Assembly (NCBI GenBank): GCA_958299035.1
Contig: CATQJL010000001.1
Coordinates: forward strand, 75,909,594-75,973,593
DNA: 64,000 nt
Reading direction: 5' to 3'
From: Cylicocyclus nassatus
Taxonomy: Eukaryota > Nematoda > Chromadorea > Rhabditida > Strongylidae
Below, one piece after another: positions 35,806 to 47,698 of the stretch. How positions within the stretch are numbered: position 1 is the first letter of the stretch; the number at the start of each line of letters is the position of its first letter. The notes under the pieces are model-generated. The model was not told where the DNA came from, searched no databases, and saw nothing but the letters and a program-made list of their open reading frames with translations. A program made the position numbers and the translations under genes.

Positions 35806-36344
35806 TATTTTTGGTAAGCTTACTTGTCTTACTGCGACGGTGCTGCTTAATTGAAGGTACTCAAGGTGATGAGCTTTGATTTTAAGCGCTTATAAAGATA
35901 ACACCATGTGACAGTGCCCATCTACAAACTTCCGTCGGAAGGTTTTGTTATGTACTAACGTCTGCCCGCGCTTGGACTTTCAATTAGGTTTTCTGTTTGA
36001 CAAAACTCATTTGTTTTGTTTGTTTGTTCATTTGTTCTCTAGGCGTCCCATTACTTTTGAGTCACCCAATAGATAGGGACATAATTGCTCATGCTCACAC
36101 TTAGTTTGCCTTATAGAAGCACTTGCATTTCAAGAATGCAATGTTATGCTAAGGGTTTTGTAGATTTCAAAAGTAAATCGATTGTATCCAAAAGACACGC
36201 ATCACAGCTGATCCTCAATGAACATAATCATTGTTCTAAGTCGTGGCGTCATTGAGTTGTCATTTAGCTTCGAATAGGCTCGAAGTTATGACCATACGAT
36301 GTCAAACAACGCGCTCGACAAACAGATCAATGGCTTATATTTTA
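35806..36344. other. No gene seen
   Basis: Spacer between two transposons, with no recognised signals. Confidence 0.4.
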
Positions 36345-36840
36345 CTAGCTGGCTTACCCGGCTCCGCCGTATGTTCCGAATAGAAAATTCCATTTCTTAA
36401 CCGATCCGGACCAAACTTGGCACACATACACTTCGGGCTCCGGCGGGTGTCACAGTCCACTTTTCGTTATCGATCGATGTTGATTTTATCGGTTTTTTTT
36501 TTGCAAAATTTGAGATAGGGGGCTAAAATTTGGCAGAGGGGTGTAACCGAGCATGCTGATCACCCCCACGGGGGTGATCAGCATGCTCGATTACCCCCCT
36601 GTGCCAACTCCCAGCCCCGTAGCTCAAATTCTGCAAAAAATCGATAAAATCGATATCGATCGATGACGAAAAGTAGCCTATGACACCCGCCGGGGCCCGA
36701 AGTATATGTGTGCCAAGTTTGGTCCCGATCGGTTCAGAAATGGGATTTTTTATTCGGAACATACGTACACACATACAGACAGACAGACAGACAGACATAC
36801 AGACAGACAGACAAACAGACATTCAGCTTTATATATAAGA
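36345..36840 (-). mobile_element. Non-autonomous Helitron, 496 bp, mirrored interior
   Basis: Minus strand 5' TC (36840-36839) and 3' CTAG (36348-36345), flanked by A and T. Almost the whole interior is a palindrome: the GTATGTTCCGAATAGAAAAT and GACCAAACTTGGCACACATA modules occur once in each orientation around CACCCCCACGGGGGTG near 36563-36578. Only the terminal 25 bases at the 3' end are outside the mirror. The 27.6-kb copy has the same design. Confidence 0.8.
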
Positions 36841-37385
36841 TTATCATGAAATGGCAATGGAAGAGATTGAGTGGAACAAAAATGTCGTGCGCCTCAAATA
36901 GCTGCCGCATAAACAATTTGTAAATTTGTGTTTTGTAGCAGAGACACTTAGAGTCTTGGCTTTCAATATTCTTCTCACATTGTCTTTGGCATTGATGGTG
37001 CACGGCCCATGTTACCACAAGAACTTTTGGAAAAAAATTGCATTTTGGTGTGTATGGACTTGAAACCAGAGCATTTTTTTGCAAGTATAATGGCATTGCG
37101 AAATCTTGCTTGTACAAAAAATGCATATTATTGCCATCTGAAGCATTTATCACATACCGGCTTTTTTCTTGTTCATTATGCGTATTCGCTTCTCACAGTT
37201 TATTTCAATGCGGCAAAAGAGATATGAAGTTCTCAGGCTGTGAGAAAACTTACATGAGCATATTAACATATTACTCTCTTCGTTCGCCGTCGGCATGTTG
37301 TTCTTATCAGTGACAGCTCTTCTGATCTAAAATCATTTCAGAGACTGAGCAATTGATTAAATCGAGATCTTTTGCGCTATTGTTA
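36841..37385. other. No gene seen
   Basis: Frames of 70-140 codons on both strands overlap and start inside the Helitron's ACAG microsatellite; no domain is recognised. Confidence 0.35.
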
Positions 37386-38332
37386 TTAGGTTGTCAAGAA
37401 AATAATGTCGGTTTTTATTTGCTTGCTTTAACAGCAACCAGACTCAACCTAACAAAGGGTGAGGGGTACTGTTCAATAGAGCAAAGCAAGCTCTACAAGA
37501 TGGCACTCATATCTTTGCGATATGCTCGATCCACGGAGAGTTCGAACTCAAAATCTAAAGATTTCCAAATGCCCAAAAAATCGAAAAAAAATCAGATCTT
37601 CGTCCAAATAATTTCTACGGACCTCCCACTCGCTCACATCAATACTATCGATATCTGATATCCATATGTGCGATTGCCGTATTTTTTCCTTGACTAGAAA
37701 CTGAGAAAACGAAAATTTTCTTGATTTTCTCAAAGCAATGCTGAGCCGTTTTTGCATATATAGTTCTATACTACAAACCTAGGTAAGCATAACTGTAGGT
37801 TTTCAGCCTATTTCGAGCAGTACTTTTCGAGAAATGTCGATCTTAGCACTGAAACTGAAACGAAAAAATCCGAATTCGTTATTTTTCGAAAACTACCGCT
37901 TGGAATGGGCTGAAAATCTACAGTTATACTTACCTAGTCTTGTAGTATAGAACTACATATGCAAAAACGGCTCAGCATTGCTTTGAGAAAATCGGGGAAA
38001 TTCTCGTTTTCTCAGTTTCTAGTCAAGGAAAAAATACGGCAATCGCACATATGGATATCAGATATCGATAGTATTGATGTGAGCGAGTGGGAGGTCCGTA
38101 GAAATTATTTGGACGAAGATCTGATTTTTTTTCGATTTTTTGGGCATTTGGAAATCCTTAGATTTTGAGTTCGAACTCTCCGTGGATCGAGCATGGCGCA
38201 AAGATATGAGTGCCATCTTGTAGAGCTTGCTTTGCTCTATCGAACAGTACCCCTTACCCTTTGTTGGGTTGAGTCTGGTTGCTTTGTTAGAGCAAGCAAA
38301 TAAAAACCGACATTATTTTCTTGACAACCTAA
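37386..38332. mobile_element. Mariner-type palindromic element, 947 bp
   Basis: Ends TTAGGTTGTCAAGAAAATAA, TA duplications at 37384-37385 and 38333-38334. Two near-identical arms meet near 37859. Each arm contains the same 69-codon frame pointing outward (minus 37548-37757, plus 37959-38168; ISDIDSIDVSEWEVRRN...), differing at only three residues. The interior is shared with the element at 46643-47587, but the terminal 25 bases are different. I regard the frame as probably incidental. Confidence 0.85.
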
Positions 38333-39867
38333 TAGCTGCTGTCTAAATCCAGAAGTGTTTAAGTTGTACGCAAAAAATTGCAGATAATCCTTATGGCTTT
38401 TGGAATCACCGATAAAGCTTCAGCATAACTTTATTGGTTTGAAGACAAGAGAAAAACGGCAAAATGGAAATGTGCTCATTCCACCCGCACCTCATGTTAG
38501 ATATTAGATATGGCTTAAGATGAATGTGTGGAAAAGAGGTTTCGCAATAATCTGTTCATTCAATTTGAGTGCGAGAAGCTTGTAGAGTAGTGCAGTACAA
38601 CGTTTGTTATATTATTCAGATCCTACCGAATTTCTGCCAGTAGCAGTCGTGTAGCGTTATGCAAGTTGAAGCATTTTCAACTGCTCAATAGCATATAACC
38701 AAGCTTCTTACTCTGAAGCAAATTGAAACAATTCTTCACTTCTAGCATATCACAGCTAGAATTCCACTTTCATGCACAAACTCCAAGCATTTACTAAGGT
38801 TTCTTAAAGTTCCGAAGCAACACTGTCAAGCAAAAGACCAACTTTTCTTATTTATTGTAAAATCCACCAATTAAGAAAGGAATTCCGATTGCATTGGTAA
38901 CCTGAGCAGATATAATCATTTAAGGATCTGCACCGCTCCCTATCCTCTAGACGTTTCCTTCAAAAGGTATAAGCTTTGCTATACCTGGAATAGGTTTGAG
39001 GGCGCTGACTACAACGAAGGAGCACTCTAGTAAAAACCGAAAGTGATTACAACCCATAATTGTTTCAAACAGCTTACTTACAAGTGTACTTGTAAGTGTT
39101 CACCAAATGATTAGATTCAGACATTTGAACGCGCATACTGACAATGAGTAAGCTATGCTTACACAGCATTTCAAAGATCTTCTTCCTTTGCTTGTTAAAA
39201 TTCCACTTCAGCGTGCGCGTATTACCCTTCTCCATCACTTCTGAGCAATAATAAAATGAATTTTGTTTTTTTTTAACTAATCGAGACGTTTTGCGACTCT
39301 ATGAAGTCAGATATAAGTAGGAACTGCAGTAAAGATATCCATGAGGCTTCAAATTAAAGGCTATCACCTTCTTGCTCTTTACGTTGCAATTTCATGTGTA
39401 GGCCGGAGAAACGTAGTTACTTTCCTTAGCAAGTGCAGCAGCGCCACAACAGATTTATATAACAATCTTATTTCAGCTGTTACTCAAAGCATATAATCAA
39501 ATACCGGCTGGCTACTTTATGTATTATGCATACTTAGATCTCCAGCTTGCTGGAGATCTAAACACATGGGAAAAGGCTTTAGAAAATTGTAGCACATTGC
39601 GAAAAGAAGGACTTTATGAAAATGTGGGGACATCGCCCTTTTATTCAGCCGACGCATGAGTTCGATGTCGTGTTTGATCTGATATTTGTTTTCTAAGGCG
39701 TCCAAGTTGAAAGCATGAAATCCTCTCTTAAAAATACAGTGAGTCCCCTCAACCTGATTGCTTTAGACCTCATTGCATTTTAGATGATTCTCATTTTTTT
39801 GTGATCGCTGGTAATTTTTTCAGCTTTGCTTATCAGAAGCACGTTTGAGTAACACTGCTCTGTTTGA
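38333..39867. other. No gene seen; two short perfect palindromes
   Basis: ACTTACAAGT-GT-ACTTGTAAGT at 39077-39098, and TTAGATCTCCAGC-TT-GCTGGAGATCTAA at 39534-39561. No coding evidence. Confidence 0.4.
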
Positions 39868-40150
39868 GGGACGAGTGGCGTACATAGTGGTAGGAAGCGC
39901 CGCTATGACCAGGTCGTACGCCGGTTCGATCCCGCCCCCCTCCCCCAGCCAACCAATCCCCTACTCTCCGGAGTGGTAAATGGGTACCAGAGTAATCTGG
40001 GAGGATAAAAGCACTGGCTTGGTAAACGGCTGGCCCCCGCAGTCACTGTGAAGGCTCGCACGCATATGATTGCCTCTTTGACTCTATGAAGTAGTGTTTG
40101 TTCGGCGATGCCCGTAGAGGCTACTTAAGACGCTGAATTCTCTATCCTTT
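39868..40150 (+). mobile_element. tRNA-derived SINE
   Basis: The head has an A-box-like ACATAGTGGTAGG (about 39882-39894) and a perfect B box GGTTCGATCCC at 39923-39933, inside a T-arm where four of five pairs form (GCCGG-TTCGATC-CCGCC). The anticodon region does not give a usable tRNA. A tRNA-unrelated body follows (CTCCGGAGTGGTAAATGGGT, then GGCTCGCACGCATATGATTG) to about 40150. This layout is the usual SINE plan, transcribed by RNA polymerase III and moved by a LINE, perhaps the RTE family present here. Ends and any target duplication are not fixed. Confidence 0.65.
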
Positions 40151-40804
40151 TATGCTCTGTTTTAGTTGTAACTGATTTGAAAATAGCAGAGAAAAAATAT
40201 TCGAATGCCTTGCAAAGAGTTTCTTTACGCGCCAGCTTAATATATTTAATTCTAGATTTGCTTGAAATAAATCTGCGATGCCTGAGCTGTTGAAATCTTT
40301 ACAGTACGAAAAAACACATCTATAGATTTTTGCAGCAGAAATTTTGTCCCGTCTGAGTTGCGCCGTTAGCTGCTATACAATAATAATTTTGCAAGGTAGA
40401 TATTACTGTTATCTATCTAAACAAGACCATGTGTGCGTATGTAACATATATACCAGCAAGAGCAGTAATACCAAGTTTCACTAGCAAAACCTTAACCCTG
40501 GATTCAATTCTGCTTTCTTTACAATCGGAACGAACAATAGTAGCATTGGAGATCGATTTGTCTTTTGTAGCTTATCTATGAGGTTTTATGTCAGCAAACT
40601 AGCAAATCGCACATCCGAATGACATAACTTTATAGAGCGGTCTGTTAGGAGAACTGAAAAGAGAATTTAGACACGCTGGCTCTTATGATATTTTGTCCCA
40701 ATGGATGATTGGTCCTACATTCTTACAGTTTAAGCAATTCTACTTCTGTTCACTCTCAAAGCCTCCATAATATCTAATGAAAATCCTTGTTCAACTTTAT
40801 ACTA
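40151..40804. other. No gene seen
   Basis: AT-rich spacer. Confidence 0.4.
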
Positions 40805-41546
40805 CATGGTGTCCCAAAAGTAAGTACATATTTTTTGATCTTTGATAACTTTTCTTCCACAAAGCCTTTTGCTTAGGCTTAGGCAGCTTTCTGTACAGCA
40901 GGCCTCGTTAGACTCATAGCATGAAGCCAGTCATCCACCTCTCTTCAATGTAGGACTACGTTACGAATAAGAAAGGCTATGAGCCATTAAGGGACCCCAC
41001 GCCCCAAAAAGCAAGTTAAACAACCTGAAAATTTCTAACTAGGCTATTCAAAGCCGCTAGCACCAAACATGGGTTTTGCACTTTTCTGCAATAATCCGTT
41101 CACAAGTTAAAGGCACCGTCCACCCAAAGTGAGGGTTGATGAGATTTCGGTGCATACTAGTGTGGGCCCCCACACTAGTATGCCACCGAAATCTCATCAA
41201 CCCTCATTTGGGTGGACGGTGCCTTTAAGCAAAGTACCGCAATGGTTGCTTTCACCATGCTACATAAGTTTGTGATTACGACTTTTGAAAAGCCCTACAA
41301 ACTCATGAAAAGTTGAGTAAATCAGCGCTCGTGAAAAACCCTCGCACACAACTTTTTAGGTTATTTGAGCTAAAAGTTCTAATGTAATCTTACAGTAACC
41401 AGCGATGGGTGATTCGCTTCATATTGTAGATCTAATTTGAGCTGAAGCCAGCTCTACTAAATAGTATTTAGAGCTAAGTAAAAGACTTGTTGGGAGGAGA
41501 GATATTAACGAGATCAAGAAGTGTGTACTTCCTTTTGGAAGCCCTG
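40805..41546. mobile_element. TA-flanked Tc/mariner-type element, 742 bp, carrying a nested hairpin
   Basis: Ends CATGGTGTCCCAAAAGTAAG and complement of CAGGGCTTCCAAAAGGAAGT, with TA at 40803-40804 and 41547-41548. Interior blocks (GATGGGTGATTCGCT...TTGTAGATCTAA) are shared with the 44314 element. A TTAA-flanked hairpin is inserted at 41111-41224. Confidence 0.75.
41111..41224. mobile_element. Near-perfect 114-bp hairpin element with TTAA target duplication
   Basis: AGGCACCGTCCACCCAAAGT at the left is mirrored by ATTTGGGTGGACGGTGCCT at the right, meeting at GGGCCC with virtually no loop. TTAA lies on both sides (41107-41110, 41225-41228). TTAA targets are used by piggyBac and Kolobok-class transposases. 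The arms differ at two or three positions, so the insertion is young relative to its host element. Confidence 0.8.
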
Positions 41547-41548
41547 TA

Positions 41549-43196
41549 ATTTCGCATCACGCATAAAAGCTACCAAATCTGCGCTCGTCCTAAATGTAGT
41601 CGGAAGAAAACTATACTGCAGACGAAATTACATTGGTAACTTTTGATTCAACTGCCTTGGCGGCTGGAAGGCGGGCTTTGTCCTAATTAAGGCCGCTCGC
41701 GCCCGCGACGCTGTCTACGTCTCTCCCGCGCGCGTGCTCTCTGATCAGTACCAAGCCTTAACTAGGTCACGAAACCCTGCCTTCCAGCCACCAAGCCAGT
41801 TGAATCAAAGGGTACATTTATTTATAATGAGGTTTATAAGTTTTAGAATATCGAATGTAGATCGTGTTGAAATGATCTTTTGTGAGATCCTGTGGAATCA
41901 ATGTGTTGGGTTGCTCAATAGTTTCTACAAATTCCATTGAATAATGCGAACAAATTACGCTGGTTTGACATTTCTCGAAAAAAAGCGTGATAATTTCACT
42001 AGAAACAATTTTTGATGTAATGTGTTAAATTTTCTGGAGATACTGGCGAAGTATGTATATGTCTATACCGTGAATAAGCATTTTTGTTTTATCAGTAGTA
42101 TGGTGAATAATAAGATTTAAGTTCATTACTTGTCATTCCATTTCTAAAGCACTGAGGTCGTGAACTCAATAAAATTTATTCAAGACAACGATACAGAATC
42201 AATCACTGGTAAGCGCAAATGAGCTTATGCTTGTTTTTCACCACTGCGTAGTAACATCCTGCTTTATCAAACTAAAGCATAAATTAGTGAAACAAAATCT
42301 AATAGTTTTGAGGGTAAAAAACTCACAAGTCCTAAGCCTAGTTGTTTGACCCCATCTCTCAAAAATCTATCTACTGATCTGACATCTTCACTGAAATGAG
42401 TAGCATAAAAGCAATGATAATAGGAAAGCTGTCAAATTACCTTTCGTATTCGGAGGTAGAAGCATTGCTGGGTTCTGTGTTGTTTAAGGCATTACGTGCA
42501 TACAGTTCAAATTTGCAGTCATACTTCTGCAATTACAGCCAGTTAAAAGAGTTGGTTTTTTTACAAATGCATGACTACCGTAACCTTACCATCCAATAAT
42601 TTTCATTTTTGAGAGCACGAATCAGAGCATTGCGGTGTTTCTCTTCAAGCTGGTTTTGCCCCAACTCTTTGAAACAATCAACATTTTTTCTGGGTTCCGG
42701 AGAAACTAAGCCGAAAAGCTGGAATAGATACTATACTATACTTTTGTATATCTCAAAGTAAACAACTTACAGCTAGGAAGCAAAGGTAGGTAGTCATCTG
42801 TGTTTATAGCCGTCGTCCCACATCCTGGTCTCCTTTATATTGCCTTTTTTCTTCCTCGCAGTCTTTGTGTGACTATACACCTGACAAGCTTACTTTGCAA
42901 GTGAAAAAAACAAATGTCCTAGTCCTGTTGATAGTTTTCTCCCGTTGATGCTATATGTACATCATCATTATGTAGCTTTGTTGCGTGACTGGGTTCGAAG
43001 AAAAGCAATGCGGTTTTTTGTTTTTGAGCGCTGAATTATAATCATACGTCGTTCATTCAAATGATTTGAATGGTCATTTTACGAAGAATGGGCATAGGCT
43101 GTTTTCTTCTTTCTCGCTTCGAAAATGAGTCGTAAAGATTAGTGAGAAAAGTATCGGAGTAAAGTAGTTATCGTAGTGAATCAAACAAAATTAATA
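41549..43196. other. No gene seen
   Basis: A GC-rich patch at about 41650-41740 and its flanks shows an inverted match (CAACTGCCTTGGCGGCTGGAAGGC against GCCTTCCAGCCACC...CAGTTGAATC), so it is another small foldback. No gene is recognised in the rest. Confidence 0.4.
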
Positions 43197-43694
43197 TTAG
43201 GGTACACCACAATTATTTACCGTTTTTACCCTAAACATCAGCATTTCTCGAGAACTGGGACACATTCAAAGTTTACAAATACATTGTCGTACTTCTGTAT
43301 GTATAAGCTATATGATGACACGAGTGGGAGGAGCTCAGGATGTTTAGGGGTGGAGTTTGCCATTCTATCCCGTTCCTTTTTTTTCTTTATTTTTAACAAT
43401 GGAAAAAATGCGGAAATAGTACAGTTGAATGTGCGATGTCAAGCATAAGCTAGGATAAATAGAGAATTTTTAAGACATTTTGGGGGCAGAGATACGATTT
43501 TTGAAGGAAAAATACGTTCTCGACTGCTATCCGATTTCAGCCCAAAATTTCCAGTGAAATACGATTTGAGGATTCTTCACAGCCATCTTGTAGAGCTTGC
43601 TTTCTGTCGAATGATTATTCAAGCCACATTAATTGAAGGAAATTTACAAGGCGAAGGCGTAATAAAAATGGTAAAAAATTGTGGGACATCCTAA
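43197..43694. mobile_element. Mariner-type non-autonomous element, 498 bp
   Basis: Left TTAGGGTACACCACAATTAT and right complement of TTAGGATGTCCCACAATTTT, TA at 43195-43196 and 43695-43696. The right half retains CCATCTTGTAGAGCTTGCTT, the core shared with 37386 and 46643. Diverged, hence older. Confidence 0.65.
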
Positions 43695-44313
43695 TAGTTA
43701 TCTTAACAAATTAAACAAAAAAAATGGTAAATGGTAATCATAAAAATGGTCTTTTATAACTGTACATATCTCTGTTCAACTTATTATGTGAAAGGGGGAG
43801 CTTTTACACTAGGCTCAAAGGCTGTTTCAAAAATTATAAGATAGATTTTACATGAATCCTCTCGTCTCTATTGGGAGATACGGAGCACTGAAGCTGAGAA
43901 TATTTATGTTGCTGGACATCTTTTACTCTCTTATACGTGCCTGACTTGTATATTTACTAGTTTCTTTTTGTCTGAGGGGCAAATCAACCATAGAATAAGG
44001 TAGTCATGAATCGAGAAACGTAGGAAATGATGAAAACAGAAGCAAACAAACCAAACCTTATTTACTACTATGACACCGCTTTCAGCCAGAATTCAACTAG
44101 AGGTAGTGTTATTACATGCAGGAAATGGTCAAATTAGCGCGGCTGTGCGAGCTGCACATTTTAGAACAAATGCCACATTATATTTTCCAAAGCTTCTCCA
44201 CACCCATCTAATCTTATGGCAAGCTCAAGCTCATTCAGTTCTACGCAGCGTGTGAGTATTTCGCTATCGAATGATATGGCAACTTCAATCATTATACAAA
44301 TAGAGGCTATATA
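43695..44313. other. No gene seen
   Basis: AT-rich spacer. Confidence 0.4.
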
Positions 44314-44964
44314 GGGTGTCCTAAAAATGATGTTCCTTCTTTTTGATCATTAATAACTCTCTTGTGATGAAATTTTTCGAGAAGCCTTAGGTACCACTTT
44401 GTAGAGCAAACTTCAACTTAGATTTACAGTATGGAGCAGATTACCGACTGCTCTTCGCTAATTACGGTAGGGACTTTGGAAAAGGTTTTGAGCCTTGGAA
44501 GGCCATATTCTGCCTCGGAAAGGAAACAAAACAACCCAAAACTCTCACTCTGGGCAAATTAGAGTTGCTCACTCTAAATGTGAGGTTTGCAACTTGTTAT
44601 GATGCTTCATTAAAAAGTTATGCGAGGTAAGCAATAATGGCCGCTTTCTAAAGCTCCTCAAAAGTGCAGCTACAACGTTTAAAAAGCTTCTAATTTTTGT
44701 ACATAGTCGAGTAGTGAACTCAGCGTCCATGAAAACCCTATTAACAAGTTTTCACAAATTTTTGGACATTTCTGAAACGGCAGCTTTTTTCATAAGGACA
44801 CCACATGCTTGAAGTTTCTACCGTAATCCTAAAGTAATGAAGAGGGATCGGTGATTCGCTCTGGAATGTTGATCTAAGTTGAAACCAACTTTACAAAAAG
44901 GTACCTCTATTACAAGAGGGTCATTAGAAATCAAACAGTAGGCACATGTTTTTGGGAAACTTTG
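44314..44964. mobile_element. Tc/mariner-type element related to 40805
   Basis: The left end reads GGGTGTCCTAAAAATGATGT after TA; the right end is the complement of CAAAGTTTCCCAAAAACATG before TA at 44965-44966. Interior blocks GGTGATTCGCT and GTTGATCTAAGTTGAAACCA match the 40805 element. Ends are diverged from each other, so limits are approximate. Confidence 0.55.
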
Positions 44965-46244
44965 TATTTTTAGTACACTCAAGTTCCAGAAACCGTTTTC
45001 CGTTTTTTCAAGACCTTATGCGCAAAGCGGCAGAATAAGGATGAAAAGCTAGCGTCATACAGTCTCTCAAAAGATAAAGTTCAAAGTTCAAAATTATCCA
45101 TTTACGCAGACCTTCAGCAGCAATATTGCAGAATATTTTATAGTTCAGTCATGTCATACTGATTTTCCTTACCGTAAAAAGTGCAAGTGAAAAAACTTTG
45201 GTGTAGAGACAATAAAAAGTTTACTTATTTTTCATCCTAGCGAGTGGAGATCCATAGTGCTGAAAACTCTATCACAAATTTTTGTTCAAATTATCTGAAT
45301 TGAAAATGAACTTTTGCAATTCATTAGGCGCTCAAAAGCTGACATTTATCTCAAAGATTATAATATTTATTCATGTTCGTTGTTCATTTATTATACTGAT
45401 ATTCCAATTCTCAATCATAGGCGCAGACGACCTTATGCTTTTCAGCGTTATGCTTGTTCTTTTTGTAGGTGTAATAGCATCCAATGTCAGTCCACTAAAT
45501 GGCACATTTAAAAAAATATACCGAAAATTTCAAAGTGAGCAGAACGTCACCTTCTTTCCTAGCTTGAAGTTCTTTACTGCCTCCTTCAAGAAAGTTTTCA
45601 CCGATACAACTTTGTCGCTAAACGAGAAATAAAAAAAGCCACGGATACGGCAGCGTAGCCTACCTCATAATTCTATTGGTGAAAGTTATATTTTCTGGCA
45701 CCTTTTTATTTAGGAGTTCTCTACGAGCGTACCTCTCGAGTTTGCAGTCATAGCTCTGTATTTACAAATTCAAAAAAAGTACTTCAGTGTGTGTTCAGTA
45801 TCTCTTCATAGACCTAAACTTACCATCCAAGCGTTTTGAGCTCTAAGAGCACCAATCAAAATGTCGCGATATTCTTCTCCAAGCTGTCTATGTTTTAGCT
45901 CTTTAAAGCAATCAATGAAATTTCCGACTCCTAGAGAAATTAAGCCGATGAGCTGAAACAAACTACTGTTATTTCTGTTTATCAGTTGGTATTACCTGAT
46001 GACTTACAACTAAAAATAAAACGGAGAGAGCCATTTGCACATAAAATGCTCTCAACTCCCCCATTTTTATATCCGTACTAATCTTGTACTCTGGAGCCAT
46101 TTGTGTGATCATATGCACATCCGCCAACGGTACTTGCAGGCAAAAAATACATTGCTTTGCAAACGGACATGTATGGTCAATGTTTCAGCTAAAGCAGTGG
46201 CTTCGCACTGAAATTAAGAAGATGGAGGGCAACCTAACTTTTTA
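44965..46244. other. No gene seen
   Basis: The hydrophobic frame at 45282-45632 has no start or splice support. Nothing else is recognised. Confidence 0.35.
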
Positions 46245-47696
46245 TAAGGTTGTTACATGAGTTTTATTACACTTTCTTCGTCTTCATCTGGAAAACTCTA
46301 GAAAATTTGGCAGAATCTCATATCTTGCATATATGGGGAAGGGATAAAGGGCTATCCGCTGGTGCCATTTATGCCCTCACCACAAGGCTTGCAGTAAATA
46401 TAAAGGCAACTCTATAGAGGCACTCCGAACTCCCTTTCTTCCTTTATTTTCTAAAAAATCTCTTATTCTTCTTTCCCAACATTTTGGATTTTTATGGACT
46501 TCTAGGACCATTGGCAGTAACTACTGGGTAGTTTGGAAGTTTAACTCTTCAGTAACCAAAATTGGAAATTTAAGAAAAAAAAATCCGAAAAATTTCCGAA
46601 AAATCGAAAATTTGATTTTTTTCAATGTGTCCATGTATAGTATTAGGCTGGTGCAAAAATAATAAGCGTTTTTATTTGCTTGCTTTAACAAAGCAACCAG
46701 ACTCAACCCAACAAAGAGTAAGGGGTACTGTTCGATAGAGCAAAGCAAGCTCTACAAGATGGCACTCATGCCTTTGCGCCATGCTCGATCCACGGAGAGT
46801 TTGAACTCAAAATCTAAAGATTTCTAAATTCCCAAAAAATCGAAAAAAATCAGATCTTCGTCCAAATAATTTCTACGGACCTCCCACTCGCTCACATCAA
46901 TACTATCGATATCTGATATCCATATGTGCGATTGCCGTATTTTTTCCTTGACTAGAAACTGAAAAAACGAAAATTTCCTTGATTTTCTCAAAGCAATGCT
47001 GAGCCGTTTTTGCATATGTAGTTCTATACTACAAGCCTAGGTAAGTATAACTGTAGATTTTCAGCCCATTCCAAGCGGTAGTTTTCGAAAAATAACGAAT
47101 TCGGATTTTTTCGTTTCAGTTTCAGTGCTAAAATCCACATTTCTCGAAAAGTACCGCTCGAAATAGGCTGAAAACCTACAGTTATGCTTACCTAGGCTTG
47201 TAGTATAAAACTACATATGCAAAAACGGCTCAGCATTCCTTTGAGAAAATCAGGGAAATTTTCGTTTTCTCAGTTTCTTCAAGGAAAAAATACGGCAATC
47301 GCACATATGGATATCAGATATCGATAGTATTGATGTGAGCGAGTGGGAGGTCCGTAGAAATTATTTGGACGAAGATCTGATTTTTTTCGATTTTTTGGGA
47401 ATTTAGAAATCTTTAGATTTTGAGTTCAAACTCTCCGTGGATCGAGCATGGCGCAAAGGCATGAGTGCCATCTTATAGAGCTTGCTTTGCTCTATCGAAC
47501 AGTACCCCTTACTCTTTGTTGGGTTGAGTCTGGTTGCTTTGTTAAAGCAAGCAAATAAAAACGCTCATTATTTTTGCACCAACCTAATATATAGAAAATC
47601 TGCAACATTACACACAGCTGAAGATAAAAAAAATCATGCGACAAAATTATGAGGATCTTTTCAGTTGAGCGTAATAAAACTTATGTAACAGCCTAA
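46245..47696. mobile_element. Outer mariner-type element interrupted by a second one
   Basis: Left TAAGGTTGTTACATGAGTTT and right complement of TTAGGCTGTTACATAAGTTT, with TA at 46243-46244 and 47697-47698. The ends belong to the 34884 group (GTTGTTGCATAAGTT). Removing the insert at 46643-47587 leaves about 507 bp. Confidence 0.65.
46643..47587. mobile_element. Nested mariner-type palindromic element, 945 bp
   Basis: Ends TTAGGCTGGTGCAAAAATAA and complement of TTAGGTTGGTGCAAAAATAA, TA at 46641-46642 and 47588-47589. TTAGGTTGGTGCAAAA ends are characteristic of the irritans/cecropia group of mariners. Interior arms are nearly identical to those of 37386-38332, including the outward frame (minus 46824-47015). 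The right arm has a small deletion that breaks the mirror frame. Confidence 0.85.
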
Positions 47697-47698
47697 TA

